Below are positions 61,101-64,000 of a DNA stretch of 64,000 nt, piece after piece; the first letter of the stretch is position 1; every line of letters starts with the position of its first letter. A program made the translations under genes and the position numbers. This DNA comes from Tanypteryx hageni (lineage: Eukaryota > Arthropoda > Insecta > Odonata > Petaluridae): assembly GCA_028673005.1 (NCBI GenBank), contig CM054116.1:74612838-74676837 (forward strand), given 5' to 3'. The notes beneath the pieces were generated by a model that was not told the DNA's origin, did no database searches, and worked only from the letters and a program-made list of their open reading frames with translations.

Positions 61101-64000
61101 ATAATAGATTTTGTAATTTAATCAGAGGAAAGTGAAGAATGGAATTTATATTATTTATTTTTTAAATCATCATAATATAGGATGGTATAAAAAAACTGCA
61201 TCCTATTTGGAGAGCCATTGTTCTGTTGACATAATGGGTAGAGATCTGAAAACCTAACAACCAAAGAAAAGCATAGTATCTTAAATTCCAGAAAGTGGTC
61301 ATTTAAATAATATAGTTATGAACAAAGTTACTGGTATTTAAACTTAAAATTCAAAAGAACGATATTCTGAATTGAGACATTAAGTTATATCATATTAAGC
61401 TGAATAAAATTAAACAAAATTGTACAACATAGTCACTACTTTTTAAACAACAGTAAAATTATGCCAGAGAGAGAGATACCATATTTACTCAAATCCAAGA
61501 TCTAAGACTATGACCTAATTTCTCACTGACTGTATTTGGAATATATTTCAAACACGTGCATTCAGTATAGATATATTAGTTCATTCATTAATTGAAATGG
61601 TTTGTTACAAATTTTTTCTGAAATAAAAAATAATTTAAAAAATTAAGACTATTAATTGAAATCCGGATCGTAAGTTTGCAATGAAAAATACAATTATTTT
61701 ATCTTATGTTTCATTTGTTTAAGAAAAACATCGATTAAACGCATAATCATAATTCTTAGGGTTCTATGATAACTCGTCGTGGTCATTTCATCGTTCATCA
61801 ATTCGTCGTGGTTAGTTTGTCGTGCATCAATACATTGCATGACAAACTCATAATGCATCAATTCATCTCTTGACAGATTCATCTTGGTGTCTCGCCTTTC
61901 AATTTGTCTTGCGACGAATGTCTTGTGACGAATTTGTCTCGCAAAGAAATTGTCGTGCGACGAATTTGTGTAGCAATGAATTGACATGCGATGAGTTTCT
62001 TGAGCGATGTATTGGTGTGCGATGAGTTTATCGCTTGACAAATTGATGTACTACCAATTGAAGCATGGCGAATTGACATGCGATCAATTGACTGTGATGT
62101 ATTGATGGTATATGACTTTGCACTCGAATTTAAGATGACCCCCAATTTTTGCAAGCTGAAATTTGGAAAAAAAACTCGTCTTGGATTCAGGTAAATACGG
62201 TACTTTGTCATCATGATTATCTTCCAATTTTAATTGTAATGCTTGCCACTTTGCAACCATAGTCATTCATTATTGATCACAGTCTTAAAAATATTTCAGT
62301 TGATGTTATGGGGAGGAAAAAGACTAGTCACTGAATTTACAGGAAAACATTGGAATATTAGCAACTTGTATCATAGAATATAAATGCCTTGAAATGATGG
62401 GTTCTAGTTCTAGGCAACAAAGTGGTGATAGCGATCAAAACTGATCAGTCAGAACTGGAATTTGAATGTTCAAGAATCAGCATTATACTAAGATGACTGA
62501 CCCATTATTTGCCTTTCACAGAGAAGAATATCACAGCACCTGGGAGTAGCAAAGTGTGTGATGCAATGAATTGTCAAGCATAAAAGAATAAAAGTTTAGT
62601 TTTTGAAATTATCATGCCATACAGCAACCAGCAAGAACAAATTGTTGGTTAGATTCCATTCACGTATAACAAATACTATTTAAATGTTGTGAAGCTATGT
62701 TTCTAGGATGGGGAGGAATTATCGTTACAAATTCCGACTAATTCTCTAAATAACAGAGAGAATATTAAGCAGAAGAAAATTACTATTGAATCACCACACT
62801 TGTACCATGAAAGATCATGTTTCTTGAAAAACTAATGGTCTCTTGTTGTGTATCATTCAGGAGTGTCTATTGCATTACACACCAAATCACAATGAATGGC
62901 CACCTATTTCTCTGCACCTGGCAGCTATTCTGCTTTCTGTTACAAATTCAGGAAAAATGGTAGTGATTTTACACAATTTCCGTGAGGACACCCTTAGTTG
63001 CTCAGACTTAACGATAATCGATTTTAGTCCATGTAGGTTGAAGCATATTTGCCGTGATCATGGAAATGGCATTTGTGATTCTGTTGTGCATGTCCTGAAG
63101 ATCCGTAACATGCTTAGTGTCTTTCACATATCCCACTGGAAAAAGTCCAGTGGGGATAAATATTGGGACTGTGGTGGCCAAGCGGTTGGCCTGTCTTGAC
63201 CAGTACATCACCCAAGAAATTATCTAGCTAGAATGTTCCTCAGCAAGAGATCAGTGTGGGAATGCCCCATCATGTTGAAACATGATGTTCGTCTGCAGTT
63301 CCTGAAGCTTTGGTAGCACAGATTGTTTTGACATTATTTTGTGTACACCCTGTAGTACCACAATATCAAATTCATGCTCCCATTCCTCTGTGGAAATAAA
63401 GTGATTAATGAAAATGATGGTCATAACATTCATAAGTTTTAATGGTGTCTGCTTCTTCCCTCCAACTTCTCATTGAAATCTGTTGTTTTGAGTTTAAAGT
63501 TTAAATATGTGTAGCTTAGTTCACAACTATATTACCTATTTTTAAAAAATATTAGAATTTAATTTAGTGTGTTTTTATGTTTGTAACTTGACTACCTTAA
63601 TGAAATATTTTTGGAATTTAATTTTATATGCTGTTCTTTTTAGTTGTAAGATTTTCAGATGTGTACTTATCATGCTACCAGAACAGCAGCTGTTCAACTA
63701 GAATGTTATTTCCATTTCACCCATTAATATTTCTTCCATTCCACCTATTAATGTTTCCATACGAGATTTTTCTTTTAGGTGATAAATGTGAATTTTAAAC
63801 AATTATTTGCAAGAGTAGTAAAAAAAATCTTTAACTTTCAAATGCATAGAATTCCTCATGGAAATCCAGAAGTTGGAGACTTATGTGGTTTTGAAAGTGA
63901 ACACAATTTATTTCTCCGTGTGAAAGTGGAGGAAATAATTTATTCCAAGCCTGGCAGCAAGATTCCAGTTGGAGTTACTATCAATCTAATTGACAAAGGC
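17217..64000 (+). CDS. TDRD12: TDRD12/Yb-type Tudor-helicase protein of the piRNA pathway, 3' end outside window
   Basis: Eighteen exons join in compatible phase to at least 1967 aa. Order: extended Tudor domain 1 (~residues 60-165; LVDHGAF and LPHQAF blocks); charged helix (~235-317); Ser/Lys/Glu-rich, probably disordered region (~318-1304); DEAD-like helicase lobe 1 (~1377-1640) with a Q-like IQS (1389-1391), Walker A PPRSGKT (1408-1414), STPRS and FDEAD (DEAD 1523-1526); a degenerate lobe 2 (~1640-1760); a CCCH-like motif (C-x8-C-x4-C-x3-H, ~1830); then a second Tudor region entered at the edge. Tudor plus this helicase with PPRSGKT is the signature of TDRD12 in animals and of Yb/BoYb/SoYb in flies, cytoplasmic germline granule factors for piRNA biogenesis. 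The disordered insert makes it much longer than vertebrate TDRD12 (~1180 aa). Start: ATG 17217 follows an in-frame TAA; ATG 17244 (AAAATGG) has the better context. Exact paralogue (Yb, BoYb, SoYb) not decided. Confidence 0.88.
17687..17952 (+). CDS. TDRD12: TDRD12 exon 2 (Tudor core)
   Basis: Acceptor GTTTTAG; opens in frame with LIAVKNDQTGRWHRGELL. It carries the Tudor barrel (RVFLVDHGAFLVNV) and the LPHQAF motif. Donor must be GA|GTAGGT, because the next GT (TAG|GTAAAT) would include a stop. Confidence 0.87.
18400..18611 (+). CDS. TDRD12: TDRD12 exon 3
   Basis: Acceptor TTCCTGCAG, first G completes the Glu codon; donor AAAG|GTAAGT. It encodes the SN-like part of the extended Tudor unit (GHVVYGEIFVNIPGEG) and ends NNFAKYSEEKYRK. 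Confidence 0.87.
18675..18844. mobile_element. Penelope-derived insertion containing a long perfect palindrome, with 14-bp TSD
   Basis: An insertion flanked by the 14-mer AAAACGTATGTTAA at 18661-18674 and again at 18845-18858. It contains a perfect inverted repeat (18705-18773 and 18777-18845, 69-bp arms, 3-base spacer CTT). The innermost bases of the arms (GTGGGCGAAATGCATTGGGT) match the end of the Penelope-like element at 54478-54497. Two such ends joined head to head give the palindrome. Confidence 0.72.
18705..18845. repeat. 69-bp-arm perfect inverted repeat
   Basis: Arms 18705-18773 and 18777-18845 are exact reverse complements, separated by CTT. In a neighbourhood of decayed repeats this perfection implies a recent origin, gene conversion between arms, or an assembly artefact. 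Confidence 0.9.
19297..21296. mobile_element. TIR DNA transposon (pogo-like ends), non-autonomous, with nested LINE
   Basis: Left end ATATACTCGTGCACAGGTCG with CTCGGGGGTTGACTTATACA just inside; the right end, read inverted, is ATATACTCATGTATAAGTC with CGTGTATAGGTCGACCCCCG. The termini therefore form long imperfect inverted repeats built of 'CTCGTGTATAAGTCGACC' units. The interior has no transposase frame that I recognise. A 5'-truncated LINE (19505-20193) is inserted near the left end. Limits approximate. Confidence 0.6.
19505..20193 (+). mobile_element. 5'-truncated RTE-like LINE (reverse transcriptase C-terminus) with 12-bp TSD
   Basis: An open frame from 19521 to 20153 encodes the thumb and C-terminal region of a non-LTR reverse transcriptase: EYKYLGSII, then YVWSIALYGAETWTLRK, FEMWTWRRMLKIKWTDR, RKANWVGHYLRR and a basic tail, ending TTTAACCATGAATAA. 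The 3' end is a short GAT repeat (from 20184). GATGTATAGAAA occurs at 19493-19504 and 20194-20205, a 12-bp target-site duplication. Most of the element (endonuclease and RT palm) is missing through 5' truncation; the retained frame is intact, so the insertion is fairly young. No host function. Confidence 0.82.
21343..21790 (+). pseudogene. Penelope-like element fragment (GIY-YIG endonuclease)
   Basis: Frame contains GVYQLKCNNCNAIYIGQIGR, the GIY-YIG core of Penelope-like retroelements with its CxxC knuckle (compare GIYKIQCSHCDKQYVGQTKR in the fuller copy at 53160-54344). Upstream KVANLFRKDQIRPTFYSKV aligns with the linker of that copy. The RT part is absent and the 3' end is altered. It ends within about 75 bp of TDRD12 exon 4. 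Confidence 0.75.
21862..21995 (+). CDS. TDRD12: TDRD12 exon 4
   Basis: Acceptor TTGTTTTGCAG, donor AAG|GTAAAA. TA joins the G left by exon 3 to give Val. It encodes a charged, helical segment (EHEAILEKEMVEKKALL). Confidence 0.82.
22077..22190 (+). CDS. TDRD12: TDRD12 exon 5
   Basis: Acceptor ACCTTAG, donor GCT|GTAAGT, 38 complete codons (DFLREYASKKLERQELTV...). Continues the charged linker. It is followed by the 13.7-kb intron 5. Confidence 0.82.
22478..24606. mobile_element. Tigger/pogo-like DNA transposon (non-autonomous, with nested insertions)
   Basis: Left terminus GAGGCACACCCTGGTAATGTG follows TA (22476-22477); right terminus ACATAACCCAGGGTATGCCTG is followed by TA. Inverted, the right end reads CAGGCATACCCTGGGTTATG, the kind of TIR seen in Tigger elements, and TA is the pogo target. 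Inside both ends are 'taa-gtcga' texts of the same TIR. No transposase frame is left. A second element of related type lies inside at 22915-23842. Confidence 0.7.
22915..23842. mobile_element. nested Tigger-like MITE
   Basis: 928 bp. Left end TAGGCGAAGCTCGATTTATG and right end CATAAATCGAGCATCGCCTG are inverted repeats, with TA on either side. The left TIR is echoed inside (GGCATAAATCAAAATTGGCG), as is common in Tigger TIRs. It sits within the larger element of 22478-24606, so it inserted later. No coding sequence. Confidence 0.75.
24650..25330 (-). pseudogene. hAT (ZBED/GTF2IRD2-like) transposase remnant
   Basis: On the minus strand, pieces such as KRSYSDGEFIKKNIAEAVAV, then IPVSHHT and, in shifted frames, FFSNRIVCLMH suggest the middle of a ZBED-type hAT transposase (the 'S..T..RR' region and the DESTDI neighbourhood are eroded). 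Many stops and frameshifts. Identification rests on short motifs. Confidence 0.5.
26011..26700 (+). pseudogene. hAT transposase N-terminal remnant with internal duplication
   Basis: A hAT-like terminus CAGAGGTTCTCAACGTGGTG at 26011 is followed by a frame with MNNFKNEWEEEFCFVIVKGK and, after a shift, CPLGSEVRKKKLSDLKSKL. This is the BED-finger start of GTF2IRD2/ZBED5-like hAT transposases. The segment around 26100-26240 repeats at 26480-26625 (shared GTGATTTGAAATCTAAATTA), so two partial copies stand side by side. Not functional. Confidence 0.6.
26952..27540 (-). pseudogene. Tigger transposase C-terminus with TIR, truncated
   Basis: TIR CAGGTAACCCTCGGTTTGTG begins at 26952 after TA. On the minus strand (27447-27229) a frame encodes ...YEIVKERKRKSRQSTLHAFL then KKCDDPQPGTSS and a stop, the typical tail of Tigger transposases (basic stretch, 'STL..FF', PxPSTS). 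The rest of the transposase is missing, apparently cut where the LINE at ~27541 begins. Confidence 0.65.
27541..30660 (+). pseudogene. decayed CR1/Jockey-group LINE
   Basis: ORF1 remains at 27551-28312, including KKVHLHVSRLQEDTTEDQVL and VMDPAIWPQYVIINRY, an RRM-like ORF1 block common in this LINE group. ORF2 follows with endonuclease pieces (CHINIQGILNKI at ~28405; GCIDNIFTD at ~28927) and reverse transcriptase pieces: VVAIYKRKGDTKDTGNYRPI (~29497), AFDTIKYDCLLEKLYWYSI, YGVPQGSLSGPLFL (~29908) and the FADDTSFM catalytic motif (~30003). Many in-frame stops and frameshifts, so inactive. Ends just before the TIR element at 30671. Confidence 0.78.
30671..31425 (-). mobile_element. mariner-like DNA transposon deletion derivative with long inverted ends
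   Basis: TACCGACAAAATGATAAGGG through CAGTTTCCTGTTCGAGCTA on the left (30671-30815) is repeated inverted at the right (about 31289-31425): inverted ends of ~140 bp. Between them, on the minus strand, pieces SPDLNP and LDFLFVVTSGA correspond to the third catalytic region of DDE_3-type (mariner/IS630) transposases, 'SPDL.PLDFFLWG'. The 5' part of the transposase is absent. Confidence 0.65.
31690..33056 (+). pseudogene. Helitron helicase (PIF1-like) C-terminal remnant with 3' terminus
   Basis: Pieces in order: FGRKVILLRGYFRQLLPVIS (~31760, the 'GGDFRQ.LPV' helicase motif), SITPMGMPPDKLRIREG (~32475), VIDVEIITGHFQGN (~32575), then TINKSQGQT-like TCAATAAGTCACAGGGCC (~32710) and FSRVRNSYSVQVFG (~32750). 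These are motifs of the Helitron Rep/helicase C-terminus. A palindrome CGAAATATTTCG (33030-33041) and then CTAG|T at 33052-33056 make a plausible Helitron 3' end. Interrupted by the hAT MITE at 32170-32290. Inactive. Confidence 0.72.
32170..32290. mobile_element. 121-bp hAT MITE with perfect 8-bp TSD
   Basis: Begins CAGGGTTTCCCAAACTGTT and ends GATAGTTTGAGAAACCCTG, inverted termini. Flanked by identical ATCTACAG at 32162-32169 and 32291-32298. Inserted in the Helitron helicase remnant. Confidence 0.88.
33057..35486. other. intron 5 sequence, nothing recognised
   Basis: AT-rich intron sequence of TDRD12 without coding blocks or paired element ends that I can support. Only short open frames. 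Confidence 0.5.
35487..35732. mobile_element. 246-bp MITE with TA (TATA) target
   Basis: Left CAGGGTGGCCCATAAG and right CTTATGGGCACCCTG are inverted repeats; TATA flanks both sides (35483-35486, 35733-35736). A second copy of the right-end text, GTGGCCCATAAGTCCCAATT, lies inside at 35551 in inverted orientation. The CAGGGTG start recalls mariner-type ends. It lies 150 bp before exon 6. Confidence 0.75.
35882..37552 (+). CDS. TDRD12: TDRD12 exon 6, giant disordered-region exon
   Basis: 557 uninterrupted codons, acceptor TTTATTTTCAG, donor CAG|GTGAAT (the open frame stops 9 bases after the donor). Composition is rich in Ser, Lys, Asn, Glu; no globular domain is visible. It starts KRREELRNLLLSSPPKVYG and has three GRG sites (residues ~336, 356, 465) and recurrent short hydrophobic motifs (SLLDMI, SLFDIL, ILKMM). 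It is held in the gene by phase and by its position between the Tudor and helicase exons. Confidence 0.82.
37808..39099 (+). CDS. TDRD12: TDRD12 exon 7, disordered-region exon
   Basis: Acceptor TTGTTTTAG, donor AAAAC|GTGAGT, leaving two bases of a Thr codon. About 430 residues, acidic and Ser-rich, low in hydrophobics. No recognised domain. The 255-bp intron 6 is the shortest after the first exons. Confidence 0.82.
39416..39629 (+). CDS. TDRD12: TDRD12 exon 8
   Basis: Acceptor ATATCTAG; T completes the Thr codon; donor ATG|GTAAGG. It encodes a Pro-rich stretch then CRVLVRGHFLAQQISTIAQA, the conserved lead-in to the helicase of TDRD12 (the 'VLVHG' region). Confidence 0.85.
39630..41220. other. 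intron 8, left part; faint hAT-like end only
   Basis: AT-rich sequence. At ~40349 CAGGCATAGCGAAACTATGG resembles the start of a hAT element also glimpsed at ~22563 (GAGGTGGGGGAACTATGGCA), but no matching right end is visible. Nothing else supported. Confidence 0.4.
41221..42365 (+). repeat. direct repeat pair in non-coding interspersed repeat
   Basis: About 41221-41400 and 42130-42365 share TCTAGAAGTACCTTAGGTTT, TTATAT and GTAAGAAGCAGCTATTTAT, about 910 bp apart in the same orientation. The second copy is split by an (AT)n run. They belong to the same Helitron-like non-coding family as 6840-8960. Confidence 0.6.
42286..42335. repeat. (AT)n microsatellite
   Basis: Uninterrupted AT dinucleotide run of about 50 bp. 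Confidence 0.95.
42693..43058 (+). repeat. interspersed repeat, inverted partner of 7081-7440
   Basis: Aligns over ~365 bp with the reverse complement of 7081-7440 at roughly 80 percent by eye. Shared landmarks: CCTACAGTTTGAAAT, TTTTAACGGGATGTTG, TTATTTCAATCCTTA, AACAACGAATGC. Neighbouring text (CTCATATGATAACACATAC, ~42542) recurs at ~49907. Confidence 0.72.
43111..43180. repeat. compound AT/GT/GC/AC microsatellite
   Basis: (AT)n then (GT)n then (GC)n then CACACATACATA. The GT/GC part alternates purine and pyrimidine, a Z-DNA-prone pattern. It abuts the Tigger element at 43184. Confidence 0.95.
43184..44608. mobile_element. Tigger/pogo DNA transposon copy, 1425 bp
   Basis: Left TIR CAGGTTAACCTCACTTAATG, right end CAATAAGCGGGGCTCGCCTG, flanked by TA on both sides. 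It retains the N-terminal DNA-binding part of the transposase on the minus strand (43538-43930) but no DDE domain, so it is a deletion derivative. It ends 65 bp before TDRD12 exon 9. Confidence 0.8.
43538..43930 (-). pseudogene. Tigger transposase CENP-B-type helix-turn-helix region
   Basis: Minus-strand pieces AVGRDYGLAESTVRTIMKRK (~43850-43790) and, after a frame change, MENLLCKWIEDLNQCSMPVS then TQIIINEAL (~43690-43600). These are the two tandem HTH modules (CENP-B N and Tc5 types) of Tigger/jerky-like transposases. No catalytic domain. Confidence 0.78.
44674..44844 (+). CDS. TDRD12: TDRD12 exon 9 (helicase Q-like region and Walker A)
   Basis: Acceptor ATTTTTCAG, donor GAG|GTAATT. 57 codons: MGFRDPMRIQSYAWPALMRG (Q-motif region) and MVNPPRSGKTIGYLVPL. 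The PPRSGKT loop replaces the A-x-x-G-x-GKT of ordinary DEAD proteins, as in TDRD12/Yb. Confidence 0.92.
45106..45258 (+). CDS. TDRD12: TDRD12 exon 10
   Basis: Acceptor CATTTCTAG, donor ATT|GTGAGT, 51 codons. It encodes PLLLILCSSWKSVSQVYEFC (motif Ia region, 'C.SW' replacing PTRELA) and VIPTYAGIETGQI. Confidence 0.88.
45521..46374. mobile_element. 854-bp TIR transposon, family not recognised
   Basis: Left end GAGTTGGGGAGTATTTGC and right end GGCAACACTCCCCAACTC are inverted repeats flanked by TA; CTGTCTCAGTGAC near the left also pairs with GTCACTGTGACAG near the right. The interior is more GC-rich than the surroundings and has no recognisable transposase. TA target suggests Tc1/mariner or pogo-like mobilisation. 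Confidence 0.68.
46934..47086 (+). CDS. TDRD12: TDRD12 exon 11 (DEAD motif)
   Basis: Acceptor TTAATTTCAG. 51 codons: NGCHVLISTPRSFVRLLRK, then CHLVFDEADTLLKLFLPE. DEAD (Walker B) is intact. The inferred donor GAG|GTTAAA is weak, but exon 12 continues the family sequence directly. Confidence 0.88.
47313..48270 (+). pseudogene. pogo-like transposase remnant
   Basis: Begins MASAARRMKCVAGFKLKVME, then LQDWRKEN (HTH of POGK/pogo-type transposases). After stops and frameshifts come MDEMPMNFEMPSTKTVDLKG, then HEKTRFTVVLAFMADGTKLK and VWDMFKSHTTDDSKQRL with NTDIAVIPGVTSLVQSLDVC, the DDE_1 catalytic core (VWD...H). 'PGVTS' lacks one residue compared with the usual 'PGG.TS'. A TIR-like text with GGTGTATAAGACTACTCC lies at ~48573. 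Not functional. Confidence 0.82.
49190..49520 (+). CDS. TDRD12: TDRD12 exon 12 (motif III region)
   Basis: Acceptor AATAATCAG, donor TTTTAC|GTAAGT, leaving one base of an Arg codon. It encodes VKEILRECRLLLQRRARIAS, then MVKLVAAAKSWCPQMEAFA and CIGSYLEAAVYARLKPVLHL. The usual SAT motif III is replaced by VAAA-K. Confidence 0.88.
49740..50120 (+). repeat. third copy of the 42.5-kb interspersed repeat
   Basis: Shares with 42470-42640: 'ctcgaaaa/ccccaaaa' then GACTTGACTCCAGAAG-like text, ATGATAACACATGAA, TTGCAAGCTTTCATTCTTTT-like text and AAATTAGAAA. Non-coding; limits approximate. Confidence 0.5.
51658..51959 (+). repeat. tRNA-derived SINE, full copy with 15-bp TSD
   Basis: Best-preserved copy: A box GTGGAGTGGTTAGAGTGTTG, B box GGTTCGAATCTG, core AAGGGACGTTAAGCAGTTG, tail ATAATCCAAGAGATTGATTA. 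Flanked by ACAAATGGACATTTA (51643-51657) and ACAAACGGACATTTA (51960-51974), 14 of 15 identical. It lies in TDRD12 intron 12, in the sense orientation. Confidence 0.92.
52626..52775 (+). CDS. TDRD12: TDRD12 exon 13
   Basis: Acceptor TTTTTAG, donor GCAG|GTTTGT. GT joins the C of exon 12 to give Arg. It encodes KKRLGLYKIVVACESEVDVK and DDAVVLAVHENVHHVDIA, the first half of helicase lobe 2 (motif IV region). Confidence 0.87.
53160..54500 (+). mobile_element. Penelope-like retroelement, 5'-truncated, inactive
   Basis: Reverse transcriptase pieces: TCVSQNVFQFKQELYKQIQG, TAMGNPLSPFVANIFMSSFE (~53328) and FRYVDDIFAIF (YVDD, ~53430), then LPFLDLLI. After a frame change a 244-codon frame (53610-54344) carries the linker and the GIY-YIG endonuclease GIYKIQCSHCDKQYVGQTKR (~54040) with the CxxC knuckle, and ends KTLYKLTD. 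GTGGGCGAAATGCATTGGGT at 54478-54497 is the end shared with the palindrome at 18705. In-frame stops in the RT (for example before FRYVDD) show inactivity. Confidence 0.88.
54501..55161. other. intron 13 right part, nothing recognised
   Basis: AT-rich sequence with text resembling Tigger TIR interior (TGCTGTAATC, ATTAACGTTGTTATGCGAGG near 55005) but no delimitable element. Confidence 0.35.
55162..55358 (+). CDS. TDRD12: TDRD12 exon 14 (degenerate motifs V-VI)
   Basis: Acceptor AATAAATAG, donor AAG|GTGAGG. It encodes PLLLVSDEALPEVNIGDAEC then LIHVGIPANSKTQFGLRFST. At the position where DEAD helicases have HRxGRxGR the sequence is SKTQFGLRF, so the arginine-finger motif is lost. Confidence 0.87.
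55359..56430. other. intron 14 left part, nothing recognised
   Basis: AT-rich; no coding blocks or element ends that I can support before the piggyBac remnant. Confidence 0.5.
56440..57597 (+). pseudogene. piggyBac-like element remnant with right TIR
   Basis: An acidic N-terminal frame (YINTLGDDDDYVDSGNE) is followed in shifted frames by KHAPPHDA, then LWNLIVNETNRYANQFLGLH and FSQWRPVTVTEMKAFVAVLL: the 'ETNRYA' and 'W.PVT..E..AF' motifs of piggyBac transposases. The catalytic Asp region is missing. The right end reads GACACTCAAAGGG followed by TTAA (57594-57597), that is, inverted, TTAA-CCCTTTGAGTGTC, a piggyBac-type terminus at its target. Confidence 0.8.
58026..58178 (+). CDS. TDRD12: TDRD12 exon 15
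   Basis: Acceptor GATTGTAG, donor TCT|GTAAGA, 51 codons: NCFVDIVVDITKPEVEMSGL and IEFLQRLGMTIPPELDVAAS, the conserved C-terminal end of the helicase module in TDRD12. Confidence 0.87.
58397..58545 (+). CDS. TDRD12: TDRD12 exon 16 (CCCH-like motif)
   Basis: Acceptor GTTTTTAG, donor CCTAC|GTAAGT, leaving two bases of Thr. It encodes LCPSIKSFGDCQESVCKFRH: C-x8-C-x4-C-x3-H, one residue short of the standard CCCH spacing. May bind RNA; inferred. Confidence 0.87.
59288..60101 (-). mobile_element. hAT element, 814 bp, perfect 8-bp TSD, transposase C-terminus
   Basis: Left end TAGTGGTGCACTGAATATA and right end CCGAACTTTAGTGCATCACA are inverted; CTTGTTAC flanks both sides (59280-59287, 60102-60109). 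On the minus strand (~59690-59480) the frame LAMAKLAQKYLSTPPTPVES then ERLFTIASVQHRDCRKNL and AEKLLFPHYN is the hAT C-terminal dimerisation region ('P.S.ESERLFS'). Upstream catalytic parts are gone. Confidence 0.87.
60844..61008 (+). CDS. TDRD12: TDRD12 exon 17 with GC donor
   Basis: Acceptor ATTTTTTCCAG; T completes the Thr codon. It encodes HMKILNVLDASHMSARLLKH and DEYYYIASDLARYFGNTKN. The only donor that keeps the frame into the next exon is AACAG|GCAAGT, a GC-AG intron with otherwise perfect consensus. Confidence 0.82.
61489..62200. mobile_element. 712-bp MITE with internal degenerate minisatellite
   Basis: Left CCATATTTACTCAAATCCAAGA (61489) and right TCTTGGATTCAGGTAAATACGG are inverted repeats flanked by TA. 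The middle (~61780-62100) is an array of diverged ~15-20 bp units around TGCGACGAATTTGT and ATGCGATGAGTT. Related shorter copy at 2389-2763 lacks the array. Two ~110-codon minus-strand frames here reflect the repeat, not genes. Confidence 0.77.
61780..62100. repeat. degenerate tandem array inside the MITE
   Basis: Repeated, diverged words: TTCGTCGTGG, GTCGTGCGACGAATTTGT, GTGACGAATTTGTCTCGC, ATGCGATGAGTT, GTGCGATGAGTTTATCGC, ATTGACATGCGAT. Period is irregular, so this is an old or complex array. Confidence 0.7.
62990..63433 (-). pseudogene. mariner/IS630-like DDE transposase C-terminal half
   Basis: Minus-strand frame gives LPKLQELQTNIMFQHDGAFP-H (second catalytic Asp region, 'QQDGAPPH' in relatives) and then, in another frame, TGLFPVGYVKDTKHV with RITNAISMITANMLQPTW, the third region ('FFLWGYVKD...RI..AI') and C-terminal helix. 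TACAGGGTGTACACAAAAT, a mariner-like end, lies directly upstream (~63357), which suggests an internal deletion joined the terminus to the catalytic half. Confidence 0.75.
63850..64000 (+). CDS. TDRD12: TDRD12 exon 18 (Tudor 2, cut by window edge)
   Basis: Acceptor AAATGCATAG; A joins AG of exon 17 to give Arg. It encodes IPHGNPEVGDLCGFESEHNL then FLRVKVEEII and VTINLIDKG, the Tudor barrel start ('VGD.C....' through 'V..ID.G'). It continues past 64000. Confidence 0.87.

Noticed and set aside
61780..62100. Possible CRISPR array because of repeated words
   Set aside because: Units are diverged, irregular and without constant repeats and unique spacers; the context is an animal transposon.
61694..62214. 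Minus-strand frames of 115 and 111 codons
   Set aside because: They read through the degenerate tandem array of a MITE; the protein sequence is repetitive and unlike any family.
62843..63199. 118-codon plus-strand open frame
   Set aside because: Antisense shadow of the mariner-like transposase fragment on the minus strand.

Overview
This is AT-rich animal nuclear DNA with long, repeat-filled introns. The mix of elements (tRNA-derived SINEs, RTE- and CR1/Jockey-type LINEs, Penelope, Helitron, hAT, piggyBac, Tigger/pogo and mariner-like remnants) together with the gene content suggests an arthropod, probably an insect. That assignment is inference; nothing here fixes the species.

Three host genes can be supported. 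(1) Bases 1101-5309, plus strand: the last two coding exons of mind bomb 1 (MIB1), the E3 ubiquitin ligase of Notch signalling, ending in its C-terminal RING finger. Its 3' UTR and an AATAAA signal at 5870 follow. (2) Bases 15923-16646, minus strand: a complete three-exon gene for M-phase phosphoprotein 6 (MPHOSPH6), an exosome-associated RNA-processing factor, 173 aa. (3) Base 17217 to past the right edge, plus strand: a large TDRD12/Yb-type gene (Tudor domain plus DEAD-like helicase, piRNA pathway). I reconstructed 18 exons with compatible phases, giving at least 1967 aa. It encodes an N-terminal Tudor domain, a very long Ser/Lys/Glu-rich insert mostly in two big exons (about 990 aa), a helicase core with intact PPRSGKT and DEAD motifs but a degenerate C-terminal lobe, a CCCH-like motif, and the start of a second Tudor domain cut by the window edge. 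MPHOSPH6 and TDRD12 are head to head, about 570 bp apart.

Almost everything else is transposon. Many elements can be delimited by their own target-site duplications (TSDs). The MIB1-MPHOSPH6 interval (5.9-15.8 kb) holds Helitron-like repeats, two hAT elements with 8-bp TSDs and a piggyBac remnant. TDRD12 intron 3 holds a Penelope-derived insertion with a 69-bp perfect palindrome, a TIR transposon with an RTE LINE nested in it, and a Penelope endonuclease fragment. Intron 5 (13.7 kb) holds nested Tigger elements, hAT remnants, a decayed CR1-like LINE, a mariner-like deletion derivative and a Helitron helicase remnant with a hAT MITE inside it. Introns 8 to 17 hold further Tigger, pogo, piggyBac, hAT, Penelope and SINE copies. 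One tRNA-derived SINE family occurs four times.

The functional theme is a transposon-silencing gene of the piRNA class whose introns are themselves dense with transposon remains. No tRNA, rRNA or CRISPR feature was recognised.
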